A stretch of 64,000 nucleotides of DNA from Eopsaltria australis (Eukaryota > Chordata > Aves > Passeriformes > Petroicidae), in NCBI GenBank assembly GCA_034509425.1, contig JAVTVJ010000070.1, forward strand, positions 1,550,001 to 1,614,000, read 5' to 3'. Both the position numbers and the translations under genes were made by a program. The notes below the pieces were generated by a model, which worked only from the letters and a program-made list of their open reading frames with translations, made no database searches and was not told where the DNA came from. Below, piece by piece: positions 13,587 to 27,846 of the stretch. Position 1 is the first letter of the stretch. Each line of letters starts with the position of its first letter.

Positions 13587-16016
13587 TGTCACATCATAAC
13601 TATTTTATATATAACAATCTTATTCTGCAAATAGGACAAAAAATTAAGTAAAATATTTAACATACCACGCCTTTTTAAGGCTAGGCATATTAAAAGCAGA
13701 GGGCTAGTCATGGTACTAAAAAAAAGGTTGTTCACTTTTAAATAATAATATTGTTGCTAGGGCAATGCAGTTGGGATGTGAGAAACCTCAGAGCAGTCTG
13801 CACTAAATGAGAGAGCTGGTAGATTTTGACTTGTCTCTTGTACTCCCCAGATCAGCACTCCAATAAATAGGCTGTAGAGTATTCTGGATTCAGGTCATTA
13901 ATGGCTCCTCTTTGACCTATTCCACTTCACTTGGAATATTGAAATACTAATTAAGGAAGCAGAAAACAGAAAAAATGGCAGTATAGATCGACAGTGTATG
14001 TTAAGCACCAGCTCAAGCCTTGGGCTTTAACCTGGCGACCTTATCAATGCACTACTGTTGAGATCAGGCAGGCAGCCTACACTGAGGAGGATACCGCAGG
14101 GAGAACAGGACAAGGGATTAGAACCCTTCAGTGAAGAACTGGGCAATGGATATAAGATATCCTGCTGCATTTTTTTAAAGCTCAGCACATCACCCTTAAT
14201 GTGTCCACAGACCTGCAGGCATCACAATAATCACTGTTTCCCCATGTGGGGAAAATTATTTCTACCCAAAGAAAGGATTACACCTACACCTGCTGTTCAC
14301 GTGATACTTATGCCTGACTGTGGCATCCTCCTGTTTCAATCTCTCTGCTAGGGTTTCTTTTCCCTTGGCTTATACAAATAGAAAGGAAAGGACAAAATTA
14401 ATTCTGTGGTTAATAATTAGTACCTTACAATAATATATTAGTAATAATATTTTTCCCTAAAGCAACCTAATGACTTTTCTCATTCTTTTTGTCTTGTTTA
14501 TATACTTATGTGAAAACAAAATGCTGAGCAGAGAGAAGAAAGTCCCTCAGGATCCACTGTATGCACTGAACAGAGAGCCTTTATCATCCTATCTGGCCAG
14601 CACCAAGGGCCAAAAATGCAGATACTGAACAACAAGCACCAGAGTGCAGAATATTTCAGAGGAGCAAGAGCAAGAGCACTGCAGCTAGTCAAAACCTTTT
14701 GATCTCTTCCAAATACTGCTAAAGGATGCAATTACAGTGACATAAAAACAATTTCTGTGGAAGATCTGTAGCCCTGACAGACTTCAATAGGTTAGAAACT
14801 CATCTAGACTCACTAACATGGATCATGATTTTTATTGGACATACATGGAAATATACAGGCAAGACTTTAATAAAGAGAAGGAGACAGAAACAGGGAAAAA
14901 TTGCTTAAACAGGCAAATTCAGCTTATCTTTGAAAGCTGCTCTCTCTCACTATTATCTGAGACAGACCGTGAGTCTGATCCACAGTACAGCCCAAAAATG
15001 GGTGATGGGCATCTAGTGTAGGTCTTCTGAATATGGACAAGATTCTGCAAGCTTTTGAGCAGAAATGTGACAGTTTTAAGAAAAGCTAGTTTATTTAGAT
15101 ATGCAGCATAAATTTTCTCTTGAGAGGACTGACATTCAGCAATTTCTTCTCTTTTGTATCAAATTATGTCACCGTACATATGAATGAATGAATGCCCCTG
15201 GAAAAACTAAATGGAGAAAGAAATAAATGGAGTTTCACAACTGATACCAGAATTTACACGCTTTTAAATTCATCACACAATGTACTGAAGTGTTGCTTTA
15301 CCATTTATATAATTGAAGTGCAAAGAGAAAAACCTCTCAACACATATCATGTGTACATTCACAATTTCTCAGACTATATGGTAGTCTTTCTGCAGACTAG
15401 AGGCTAAGAAAGCTGTGGCTGGGACTGTATATGAGAGAACATATGCAAATTTATCAGTGACTGATAGTTATAAAAATGTAATAATCTTTATGAAATGTGG
15501 AAAATGGCTGGAGATTATGCAGCAACCAATTCTACATGACAAAAGAAATAGAATAGAGATTAAGGAATATGAAGATGGTGTATGAAAATTAGCTGAATTA
15601 TTGGATTCAGAAAAGGCACTTATAATTATTATGGTGGTTGGTGCTGTGTAGTTTTTTAATTTCCTTTCTGTTATTATATCTGTATTGGTTTTATTTTTAA
15701 TCAATACAGAACATCTGATAATTTAAAGAAGTAGATAGTATTAATCTCTCTATTCATTGTCCAAGAAATTATGTACACCAATCTTTTCATTTCATCGGTT
15801 TCAATAAGCAGTTTTTAGAAGAAAATATACATTCTATTGAGCCATTTCATTGTCAATCCAAAGAAACCTTGTATTTCATACAGTATCCATAAATAATACT
15901 AATAGCACTACTACTACTACTAAATAATATGGGGTGAAAACTAGAAACTATTAATGCTGTATACTAACATGTGACATATATTTTGGGCCTGTAATACTTG
16001 TAGTTTCTTAGGGTAC

Positions 16017-17014
16017 TGTGGTGGGTTGACCCTGGCTGGATGCCAGGTGCTCACCAGAGCCAAAACACTCCCCTCCTTCCCTGGACAGGGGAGAGAAAAT
16101 ATAACAAAAGGCTCATGGGTTGAAATTAGAACAGAAAGAGATCAGGCACCAGTTACCATCATGGGCTAAACAGACTGGACTTAGGGAAATTAGTTGAATC
16201 AATAAGAATAGGTAATTAGAAAAAGAATCTAAGTCTTTCAACCTCTCTCTTAACTTCACATAAAATTTTCTCAACTTCCTCCCATCAGCAGAGCAGGAGG
16301 AGAGGGAGTGGGGGTTGTGGTCAGCTGATTCATGTCATGCTGTCTCTGCTGCATTTTTTCCTCTGGGGGAGGATTCACATTCTCCTCCTGCTCTAGCATG
16401 GAGTCTCTCCCATAGGAGACAGTCCTCCATGAACTTCTCCCACTTGAGGCCTTTCTGTGGGCTGTAGTTCTTCACAAACTGCTCCAGGATGGGTCCCTTT
16501 TCTGGGATGCAGTCCTTCAGGAAAAGGCTCCAACATTGATTCCTCAGAGGGTTGCATTTCTGGCAGAGCCCTGCTCCAGTGTGGGCTTCCCACGGGGTCA
16601 CAGCTTCCTGTGGGCACACACTGCTCTGGTGTGGAGTCCTCCTGGGGCTGCGGGTGAATCTCTGCTCCTGCGTAGGAGTGCAGGGAGCCAGCCTGCCTTA
16701 CCATGGGCTGCGCCTTGGGCTGCAGGTGTTTGGGGCACCTTCTGCTCCACTATCTTGGGTTCTGCAGAGCTGTTCCTCTCACTTGTTCTTTTTCCTCTGT
16801 CTGGTTGAATTCTTTTTTATTTCACCCCTTCCTTTTATCTCAGAGGTGCTACTATCATCATGATGGAATCAGCCTTTGCCAGTGGCAGGTCCATCTTGGG
16901 GCCATCAGATATTGATTTTTCAAACATGGGGGAAGCTTCTGGCAGCTTCACCCTGGAACCCCCTGTATCCTCCCCCTTCCCACTACCAAAATCTTTCCAT
17001 GAAAACCCAGTACA
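16017..17014 (-). mobile_element. Solo LTR of a bird ERVL-like endogenous retrovirus
   Basis: On the minus strand the element begins TGTACTGGG (17014) and ends CAACCCACCACA (16017), giving TG...CA termini over 998 bp. It is flanked by GGTAC (16012-16016) and GATAC (17015-17019), a 5-bp target duplication with one mismatch, as expected for ERVL-type integration. The middle (about 16385-16690) is a decayed tandem array of units around GCTCCAGTGTGGG...CACGGG, and a TATA-like GATAAAAGG lies at 16840-16832. I recognise the termini and the array from a very common bird LTR family. No internal retroviral sequence adjoins it, so it is a recombined solo LTR. Frames of 94-103 codons over the array (such as 16335-16619, minus) are translations of the tandem units and not genes. 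ERVL as the class is inferred from memory and the 5-bp duplication. Confidence 0.88.
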
Positions 17015-18150
17015 GATACAGTACACCACCATGTGCTATGTGGAAAAAAAAAGCAAAGGATCTCTGAAGAAAATAGCTTAACTAATACCAACTAGAAAAC
17101 CTCCATAGCTGTACGATCAGAAAATTACTTTCCAGTGATGTACAGCCAAGTTGCAGCAGGGACTGGGCAACTACATGTAAGGAAAAAAAGACTTTTTTAT
17201 AGGAAGATACAATCTCTGACTCAGTAATTTTCTTTATTTCATATCCCTGAATGTTGAGCAAGTATATGGGCAGGGCAGAGTCTAAGCATTTAATGCCTGA
17301 ACTTAAAACTTTTTTCCTCAACCAGTGGCTGCTGAAAAAGACAAGATACTTTCAAACCTTTATTTTTCACCTGCTAAAATTATTTGAAGACATGTATCTG
17401 ATTTTTCTTTCCCTAAGGACAGCTACAAAGATTTCCTTAAAAATACTTTTGTGTATATAAAAGATTGGTTGTACCTCATGTAGGAAGTTGACATATGTGG
17501 TTAACTCCTTGCCGTGCAGATTCAAATGATAGATTTGGACCTTTGCTATAAAAAAGGAGTGAGAATTCCCTGAAGGCAATCTGGACTTCACCTCCCTCCT
17601 GATCAAGGAGACAAATTCAGGCAGTAACAATTGAGGATGGTTTGTCTAGAAAATCTCGGAGAATGGAATGGGGTAGTAGGGAAGAAAGTCTGGGAAGCAC
17701 ACTTGGGAAAATCAATTTGTTGTAGCAACCAGAGTAACTGAGAAAAAAGATCGTCAGAAGATTTTGAAAAGGAACAAGTATATATAACTGCAAAAAGATC
17801 TCTTTGCTCCAATCAGATTTCCCCTGCAAAAAAGAAAATTGCTTTTTCAGGAATGCATCACTGGATCCTCTTGAAGAAATATTAATACTAGCTATTGTTT
17901 GCTCTGGAATAGGCCAAGATGTGAAATATAGAATTAGATAAATGACATATGAAGGATCTACCTATTTGTACAGATGTCTAGAAGGAATCTGAGAACTTCA
18001 AGGAGGAAAAGTGAAAACCAGTTTCAGCCAGACCTAAATTACACTGTGCTTTAAAATATAATCAGCAGTAAAACAAGTAAACTCCCTCTCAGCTGACACA
18101 CTTCTAACCTTTGGCTTCAGAGGACCTGGTTAGGTCAGCAGATATCTGAA

Positions 18151-18185
18151 GGATTTAGGTGCCCACATCCCATTGGAAGTTCATA
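18151..18185. repeat. Possible ancient amniote repeat fragment
   Basis: GGATTTAGGTGCCCACATCC followed by CATTGGAAGTTCA resembles one arm of an old palindromic repeat found across reptiles and birds (a ggatttaggcRcc...cccattg type). Only one arm is visible. Similarity is judged from memory. Confidence 0.3.
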
Positions 18186-20012
18186 CAAGATGAACCACAA
18201 ATCACTTGAAAAGTTGAACTTCAGAGGTGTGGAGCTGAATTTTCATCTTTCCTTATGTGTTTGAATTCCATAATCTAGCAGAGCATTGGTTTACACTTCA
18301 AATTAAGCAGAAGAAATCTTGTCTCATAACTTAGCAAGGAAGTGTAAAAATGTCTTCACTCCAAAATTACATATAAAGAACATTAGGCTGATATGAACTT
18401 TAACCTTCTGCTCTGTGGCATTGCTTCCTGTGTGCATATGCATTTCAGTAAGATTTTACATTATTCTGATTATTCAAATACCTCTGCCAAAGAAGGCATT
18501 AGTAGTAAGATCTTCTGTGCTGTTAGTCTTATATGACAGATTGTATTATGAATCTATCTGCAATAGTTCAGACTAGACATTATTTTAGAAATAATAGTAA
18601 GGGAAGCCTTAAGAACCAGCTTTAAAAGACAACAGGTTTTAATGGGAAATTTTACAGATCATTTTAGTTGCAACTATATCACTTTTTGCAGTACTTTCTT
18701 GAGAACTTAGCAGACCACAGGAGTGAATAATGATAAAAATAAGATATTTTATAAAATCAAAACTGGAGGATGTGCAGTTGATAAGAACAAGAGAAATGTC
18801 ATTTACTGAAGTTTAAACTAGATACTAAGATATGGAAAAGGGACACTGAACTGCTTCCTTTCCAAAAGGCACTAGATTTCACCTTTTCATGATCTGAAAG
18901 TTAGAAATTTACATTTTTCTCTTTGAAGTGTCTCTTCAGTTTGATATGTTTTTTGGAAACATTTCCTCACATATCTTAGAAATGTGAATCTTTAAGAAAT
19001 TGAATGTTTTATTTCCAGTTTCTCATTATGCAGATGAGATAAGAATGCAACTGAATTCTGAACACTCAATCCTAAATTAGCAGCAGCCTGAAAAATCCAT
19101 TATTGGTTTGGTGTTTGGTTCCACATCTGAATTTCTTTATTGATTGGTAGTAATACCTTCCCTTCTTTGGAAATAATTTGGTGCTCTGAAACAGTAAAAA
19201 GTTTTTCCTTCCTGTTCATCTTAGCAATCTGACATTTCAGAAAGAGATGCCAAAGGGATATTTAGACACACATCTGAGTTGATATAAGCTGAGAGGTACT
19301 TCTTATCTTTTAAAATGTCAGAATGAAAGTTGGAGAAAAACGATTGCCATTTATCTCTAAATAGCAGTAGACCTTCTGAAGCAAGAGCACTGTATGCAGC
19401 CCCCTTGTTATTAGTTTTTGGAAACTCGACTCTACACATCCTTGAAATATTCAGAAGGGATCAGAAAAATACACTGACTTATTTTTTATTGTTGAAAAAA
19501 ATTAACCTGTCTTGTCTCTAAAATGATGGTAGTCCTAATAAATAAACAGAAGTTACAAGAATAAATAGTAGCTTCCACACACCTATCTTCACTCTGGACA
19601 AGTCTACCAGTATGAAGAAACTCTGTAAAGACAATTCCAGATCTGTGCTGTGCTTCCTCTGATGGAACTACTGTTTTCTCTCAAATAAGTGTATTGAGAA
19701 ATGGCTAGGAAAATTATTGCTTGATTTCTTTTGTTCCAAGCTGACCATGAAGATTGGACCAACTTTATATGTCTTAATGGACTGGCATTTACAGACTGAA
19801 AACCAAAGTAGTTCCAACAACAATTTACTATACTCTCTGCAAGTTATGGTGCAAGAAGTGTCTCCTATTGCAAGTCTGACAAGTGTTCCATATGGAGCTA
19901 CCCAGACACTACAGCACTCAAATATGGAGTTCACCACATGCATAGTTTGAATGCATATACTCATAAGTCATATTGAATAAACTTGGTTGTGGGTGATATA
20001 CTAGAGACAGAT

Positions 20013-20056
20013 ATATAAATATATACATATATATAGACAGAAATATATATATATAA
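20013..20056. repeat. AT-rich degenerate (TA)n
   Basis: An interrupted run of TATATA and ATATAA units in intron 1. Confidence 0.7.
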
Positions 20057-20583
20057 ATTTGTTAAAAATTTGAGCAAAAAATTCTCATTTGACCGAAGGG
20101 GAAAACTAAAATAAGTGCTTGTGGCAAGTTAGCCATCTATGTCCCTGTTAGATCTCACCTGCAAATAGCAATTTGAACTACATGATAGGTCATCCTATTT
20201 GTGAGAGAAAAAACTGAAAGTGAGCTGCTGAAGAAACTGTTATGTGGCTTACAGAATCATATAACCAATTTCCCAAGAGACAGTAGTTAGTTATAGAAAA
20301 TGGAAGAACCAAGGTCTATCTTCTCTCAGGGAGTTATTTTCTAATAAATACAAGAGTACTCCATATGTATGCTTACAGAATAGCTAAAGGCAAGCCCACT
20401 ACGTATGGGCACCTAAAATACTGGGGTAATTAGGTTTTCTGAAACTTGCTTTTCAAGTTATGTTCCTATCAAAATATATACCCAGAATTCTCTCTGATAT
20501 ACTCTTTGTATTCAGTGTGCTCCCATAAGAAAAGAATTCTAGAAAGCAGTGGCCATCATTATAGAAATGGTTCATCTGAAGGC

Positions 20584-20660
20584 TTTGGGTTTGGGTTGGG
20601 GTTTGTTTATTTGTTTGTTGTTTGTTTGGTTTGGTCTTTTGTTTTTCTTCTGGTTTTGGT
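20584..20660. repeat. G/T-rich (GTTTG)n-like tract
   Basis: A strand-asymmetric stretch of GTTTG, GTTTGG and GTTTT units with few C or A. The frame through it is low-complexity and not a gene. Confidence 0.75.
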
Positions 20661-23257
20661 CTGAAAGAATTCTTTGGAAAATGTCCTTTCAATTTTAGGG
20701 CACAAGAGGGATCTGGAACTGACACAGATGAACATAATTCAGTGTTTGGGTAAAAATTAATGGTGTGTTTCATCATTTTCTTTTTGCAATAACAATTCCT
20801 AAAATTGTAATATGTAGTAGAAGTTTAACCTTGAAAGACTAAATTAATAATATCATTCATCTCTAATCTTTATTTGGAAAAAGGCATGATCTCTAAGGGC
20901 AGCTGAGACATGTAGGATATGCTGTCACAGGGAGAACAGTTGATCTTTGTTGAGGGTTCATATTCACAATACACCTGTCATCTAACATGTATTCTGAAAT
21001 TCTCAAGAGCTGAAAAATCTTTACACTCTTTTACAAATATTTCTTTAATAGAATCTTATGCTAGATAATCATTTCTTAGAAGAAAACTTTATTTCAAATC
21101 AATATTAAGGAATCTGGAAAAATGGGATGTTTTTGAGACAGCTGAGACCCCATTCCTGAACCAGCTACCATAATTAAGCCATATCTTAATTTATTTTACT
21201 CAAGGTCATACCCTGGCCAAGTTTTGGAATGTGTGAGAAACTTCTCAGTTTAAGTTTGATGAGAAAAATCACTACATAGTATTCATGCACAGATACAGAG
21301 ACCTACATATCTTTTCTCTTTTTCTCCCAATGCAGATGTTTTTGGGGAATCTCATGTACACACTGAAAAAATCAAGAAGATTTAGGACTCTTTGAAGGCT
21401 ACCAGAGGAAAATACAAAATTCCTTCAGTAACTGTATTTATTTCCTGCATCCTTCCTCCTACCAGCCCAAATCAATCAACGCCTGTCTGCAGAACGAGGT
21501 CATGACTATGTTTTAGAAATTGTTAGCAACACCTGAGTTTTAGCCACAAGTAAATTAACAACAAATGAGTCTATTAATGAATCTGTCTTGTACTCATACC
21601 TAAGTCCAGAGCATATCTAATATTGCTAATTTTCACGCTGTTACATTCCATATAAAAAAAAAAAAACAAAAACACAAACCAAAAGAGTTCCTTAGAAACC
21701 TAATGAATAGCCTAAAGATTGGTTTAGGGACTCACATTTCTGTGACCAGGATATCAGGTCCCAAACTCATTTATTATAAGGGGATAGAGATTTACCTAGA
21801 ATTTGTCTTCCTATCACACCTCTTCAGATCTCTGCAGAGTAGACAAGACGTAATAACAAAGACCTCAACAGACTACACAAACATGAAATTTGGGTCTCAT
21901 TTATCCCAGTGATAAATGCACGAAGTGATTACCTGGCTGCATTATCTAGCTCCAGAAATTGAGCCAATCTCTATAATAATTCCTAGAAATATTCCCCACT
22001 GAGGAGTGAGGTATTAATACGGCATTTAAAATAAGACTTGAAATTATGGGAAAGTCTGGATTAAAATCTATGCACAAGTAAGTACAGTTCCATACCTCTC
22101 CATTCCTACTTTGCAAAAGAAACTGTGGAATGCAAATTCAGCTTTTGGATGTCATGATGTTTTCTTACAAAAGTGAATGCATGAAAGGGAACGTTTGATC
22201 TGTGCATATAAAAAGGCTATTTGTTTTATTTCTAAATTCTGAGTAAAGTTCCAATTTCTATATGAGCCTGAACTTGAAATGTCATCTAAATTTTATGATA
22301 GCTATGGGAATATGCATGGAAGATACCAAGAAATGCAAGTTTATTAAACTAAGTCCTTTTTTTGTGCACATTATACAGCGGGATATTCTCTTTGCTTAGT
22401 CTTTTCTGGTGTATGATAATGTCTTTATACAAATTTTGTGATTCACAGAGAAAGAACTGGCAGAATTATCAACTAATTATTATTGTTCAAGGTTTTCTTG
22501 TTTCCTACAAAAGATGCTAACTTATTTTTCCATCTGACAGAGTAGATTCAAATCCCAAATTAATTTTTTTCAAGTATGTATGCCATAACAATCTGTATTA
22601 AAGATCTTCACATAAAGAAATGAAAACATTTTCTTTTCACTAAACAAAAACTTACAAATACTACTACAGAAAAATTCCTAACGTTGTGAATATATCCATT
22701 TTCTTTCAGTATAAATTTGCTGAATTATAAAATCTAAAAAATACTGTTTTCTCTATGTCTTTGAAAATGTAAAAAATTATCCATATAAAAGATATAATGA
22801 CAAGGAGGATGTTTTTAATATAGCATTTAGGTGTCAGGAAGGGAAAAATAACTTACATCCATGGTCTAGTTGTTAAGTGACTCAGAGAAGTGACATTTCA
22901 ATTTTGAAAATTATTCACATGAAAGTTTTACTTGTAGGCTAACAGTCTTTTAAACATATTCAGTGACAGATCAAATAAAAATATTCCCTAAATTAAAATA
23001 TTCCTAAAGCAGAATATGATTTATTTTAAAAATCTATCACTATAGATTATGTCTAAAATATTTCTTTACCCTATCTACATTATGCTTCTAAACACATAAC
23101 CCAAACCAGGAAGAATACATTACTTATAAGCTTATGTGTTTGTAATATATGTGAAGTAAAAATTATTCTCTACTGAGAGACATATTTGTTAAAGTATCTT
23201 AATATAAGGTTCCAAATTCTAGAAAAGAAATTCAAACTACACACTCTTGGGCAGAGC

Positions 23258-23683
23258 ACAGAATCAGAGAATCCTTTAGGTTGGAAAAGTCCTTTAAGAT
23301 TATCCAGAACCCAACAGTTTACTCCAAGCCAAGGCCATCACTGGACTATGTCCCTCAGTGCCACATCTTTTAAAGGCCTCCACAAATGGTGACTCCACCA
23401 TTTTTCTGGGCAACCTTTTCCAGTACTTAACCCCTCTTTCCATGACAAAATGTCTTCCTAATACCCAACCTAAACCTCATCTGGAAAAGCTTGAGGCCAT
23501 TTCCTCTTGTCCCATTGCTTGTTACTAGGGAGAAGAGACTGAACCCCACCTGGCTTCAGCCTCCTTTCAGGTGGTTGTAGAGAGCAATACGGTCTCCCCT
23601 GAGCCTCCTTTTCTCCAGGCTGAATAATGCCCAGTTCCCTCAGATGCTCCTCATAAAGCTTGTGCTCTAGACGCTTCAGCAGC
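23258..23683 (-). mobile_element. CR1 LINE 3' fragment, 5'-truncated
   Basis: The plus strand reads ACAGAATCAGAGAATCCTTTAGGTTGG... then segments such as GTGACTCCACCATTTTTCTGGGCAACC, ...GGCCATTTCCTCTTGTCCC and GGTCTCCCCTGAGCCTCC. This is the reverse complement of the 3' end of chicken-repeat-1 LINEs. The element is on the minus strand with its 3' end at 23258, where the degenerate ATTCT(G/A)TG-type tail occurs, and it is truncated at 23683, as is usual for CR1. It is clearly diverged. No intact reverse transcriptase frame remains; the 78-codon frame at 23470-23706 is a relic of the element's 3' end. Confidence 0.93.
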
Positions 23684-25722
23684 ATAGAATGTTGCAAATT
23701 TATCATTAATTTTAATTGACTCTTATTGCATTTTTCTAGGCAGCCTTAGCATAAAAATGAAACAAAAGTGTTGAAATGTCTGAGTTGGTCTTTCTGGGCA
23801 ACTCTTTGCCCAAAGTGTGGGTGGGGAATCCATTTGCTGACATCTTTGGAATGTGAATATTTCTGAAGTTCATAGGCTGTCTCAGTTCCCGTTTTTGCTG
23901 TATAGCATTAGACATAAATTTCAGCCTTATTTGGTGGTGGAAGACTAATTAACATGTAGGCAGACTTCAGCAGAGCAGTCCTCAAAACTCAGTGATGTAC
24001 CTTAGGACAGAAGAAAACCTTTCCACTTATTTTAACAACATGATCAGTTCTGAAAGCTTTCATAATGTTAAGCTTTGTCTCTGTACAGTTCAAAAGATTT
24101 TATTTCAAGTGAAAAGAAAGTCTCCACCTTGATGTGGGCCCTCGATGTTATTATTGCTAACTGGAACAGAAAGTGAGCTACATCAAGGAAAAATGTTGAC
24201 CTGGTTGGAATGATAGTTTCCTTATTCCCTCCCATGGATTCTAAATCAACTAATCTTTAGCATCTGCTGTAAACATGCACAAAGTCATCACAAAACCATT
24301 CAGCTATCCTTCACAAGCTGTAACACCTCCCCACATTCTCTGTAGAGCAGATCCATATAGCTCCACTATTCCTAGCCCACAGTAACAGCAGGTGCTGCAA
24401 AGTTTCCATGCAGATTGAGCGCCTTGCATGAGCATCAGACACTTGCAAGACTTCTATGATGTTCCTGGCATCTTGCTTCGACCTTCATTATTTCGTACTT
24501 TGCTCTCTGACTTTTAGTGGGATAGGAGAAGACAAGAACAATGTTGCATACCTATGCTTCAAAGGATATTTCTGCATGTTTGTCCAAATGTTGTCTCAAT
24601 GTTTTCCATCTGACAGAAAACCCTTTTGTTTCATATCCATGAAAAAGAGATGACAGCTGGAATTGTTTTCCAAACTACCTGTCTTGTGTTCACAAGTTTT
24701 CTAATTATGCTCAAACATGTCCATATAAACACACTGTTTTCTTATTTACTAAATCTTCACATAATCTCAAGTCATATTCAAAATGCACAATTGTATTTTG
24801 TGTATTTTTATAAATCTCCAAATCTGGATTTATTTGCCCCTGGTCTTCTAATATTTATCTTCCCTCCAGTTTGCTCTGATGCAAGGCCATATTATTTTAA
24901 TTCTGAAGAAAGGAAGCAATGGAAATCTCCTAATTTCTGACTTCCTGCTCCTCTACACTAGACATAATACAGGCTTCCCATGAGTGCAGTTGTTTGTCTT
25001 CTTTAGCCATCTTTTCAAGCTTTTTATACACATTTAACATATGTATAAAGTTTCTTAAACATTTCTGTCTTGGATTTTAAGAATACTTAAGCTACTGCTA
25101 CTTTCTAATTTCAGAGAACTTTCAAGCAATTGTCTTATATTTCTTTAGTATTAATATAGCAGTTTCAACTCATAACTTTGTCAGTATAATGAAAAGACAT
25201 AGAGATGTCCTCTGCAGATGTAGAAGTTGGTGGTCCTTTCTAAATTTTTAATAAAGCCTTAGTGAGTTACTTAGTTATCCTGCCTACATGTTTGCAAGAT
25301 TTTGCTGGCTGTTATATTCTAGTCAAGGCCTATTTATCATCTAACCTGTATTAATTTTCTTTTCTATTATATCAATAGAGTGTAGCTTCAGCTGTAATTA
25401 TGTAAGTGCTAATAAATAAAAATTGCGTACTTTCACACCTATTGAAAATGAACACTAAATTTACAATCAATATTTTGGCCTTACAGCTTACATTTGCTAT
25501 ATTCTTATGGTCATGTAACTGATAATCTTTCACTCACTAACACAATTAATGTGCCCTGAAACTACAATACATTCACAATGCTATTAAACTATTACAGTGA
25601 AAGACAAGAATAGACACAAGATGTATCTAATATAATAAAATGAGGATTAAGAATAGCATTCACAATATGAAATAAAGGAAGGCTATAAGACATTGTACTA
25701 TTCTTGCTATTTTTCCTGGTTT

Positions 25723-25827
25723 AGTTTGTGTTTTTTTGGTTTGCTTCATTTTTTTGGTTGTTTTTGTTTGCTTGTTTGTTTCATTGGTTGGTTCGTTGGT
25801 TGGTTTGTTTGGGGTTGTTTGTTTAAG
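25723..25827. repeat. G/T-rich (GTTT)n/(TTGG)n tract
   Basis: About 100 bp of TTTG, GGTT and GTTTGTTT units with strong strand asymmetry, in intron 1. Confidence 0.75.
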
Positions 25828-27846
25828 GTAGTGCTTTATTTAGATCTTAGGCAAAGTGAGGAATAGGAAGTGAGAAATAAATTGTACAGGATGATCATAA
25901 AGGATTCTATTTACATGCTGCACAGCATCCTGTGCACTCCTCAGGACTTGAACAGGCAGAGTAATTCTGATAGGTAGGTGGAGAAATGCTAAAGGGTCTT
26001 TAGGGTTCTTACATCATTGGAAACTGTGACAATAAGATATCAGTCTCAAATACAGCTGAACCTGACCAACAGTTCAGATCAACAGTTGATTTCTCTTAAT
26101 CTTGCTGATCAGGGAGGAGCAGGGACATTCATGTGTTATAAGAGAGAACTGTAACATTTTCCTTCACCCCCAATAGGCAGGCATAGGTTATGTTTTCTTC
26201 AGTCCATTTCCAGAAATGTTCAGACCTGGAGCACTACAACATGAGGGTCACTTTGGTATTTATTCCTCAGAGGGTGCTATCCATTAGAAATCAAGGACTT
26301 GTTAAAGTAACTGCTCCCATAATCAAGTATTGAAAATGTTGGTAACAAATTTGTACGTATGAAAAAGTGTCAGATCTATTTTCATGGAAAAATATTGTCG
26401 TGATTTGTATCATGCACAGGGTATTTCTGTACAAACTGATATTTCAATTCACATTACCTATAGTCAGGAGCTACTTTTTGCAGAAAGAAGTATAGACTAA
26501 AAAGGGTTAGAGTGCTGAAACATTTGCAGATTCATATAGTGGAAATTTTGGCAGGTAACTTTTATTCAGAATAAATTCTGATGATACCTTCAGAAGCATA
26601 CAAGCCATGAAAACGGTATTTCTACAAGAGATCCACAGAAAATTAATAATCTGTATGTTTGGAAGTTCACATTATTCATATCTATGTCCAAAAAAAGTGT
26701 TCATTAAATTCTGTTTATAAAATCACTGAAGAATAAAATAATTTATTATTTCCTTATCTTCCCTCCTCATTGCTCTGGCATTTAAGGAAGTTGCAAAGAC
26801 GAAACAAAAATTATGTTTCTTCAATCAAAAGTAAATCAGAAAGGTACTAAATGGTAATAAAAGAGCCCAAAATATGTGCTTTTTCACATAGAATATGTAC
26901 TCTTCTTTTTCAGCTGATGAGAAACCAATACAGTTCTAGTTCTATTCAAAGCGATTGAAAATACGCTTTTCAATCACTGTGAGAATAAAAGGGAATATTT
27001 CTATATTTAATGTGGCAAGAAACCTTGATTCTTCCAATTAAAATAATGAAAGGCATGAAAGAAGTGGAAAGATTGGCATAGATAGTCCTGACTGTGGTTG
27101 AAAACAGGTGAATCTTTTCCAAAACCAAATTCAGAGATTTAGCAGATTTCATGCAGACAGCATTCATTAAAGGCCGAAGTAAGGTTTAGAATTATATAAT
27201 TAGGGAAAGTGAAATTATTCTCTACAAAAACCTTAAAGACAATAAGGATTTTGTAGTTAGTAATAGCAACAAAGGTTATTTCAAAGGCATTGACTGGAAA
27301 TATTCAACAAGTTGGCAAATGTAAAAGAGTTTATAGTAAACACAAAAAGTGGAATAAAAACAGGACTGAGAGAGGGAAGACTTTGAATGCTTTCTTCAAG
27401 AATAAGAGTGTAGAGAATGCATTCTTTGAAAGCTGAAAATATTAGCTGAGTTTTCATTCCCACTAACTGAACCAGTTCAATCTATGTGAAGGTGGGTGTC
27501 ACTTGAATAGTCCTTAGAGACAACTGAAAAAAAGAAAGTTGTTTTAGTGAGGAAACTACTGAGACAACTATTATGTTAAAATATGCTTTCAAAAATACAC
27601 TGAAGTTTCTGAAGTTTACAATATGCTTCTAAGGCCTAGAAACTTTACAAACTTTAAGACCGGGTGCAGTTCTTCAGTGAAGTGCACTAAGTGTGAAGAT
27701 TTCAACATTTCATTTCTCTCTTTGTAGAATACACAGCATATTCTGATTTAATGTGCAATAATGTAGCTCATGGTTAATTTATATTTACTTAAGTAAAGCA
27801 CACCCTAAAAGAGAAGGGACTTTGGTATTGCTTGCATTCAAAGATG

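Noticed and set aside
16335..16863. Several overlapping 66-103-codon frames
   Set aside because: They lie within the solo LTR, mostly over its tandem array. The frames are a by-product of the repeat unit and not genes.
23470..23706. 78-codon minus-strand frame
   Set aside because: Lies almost entirely within the CR1 3' fragment.
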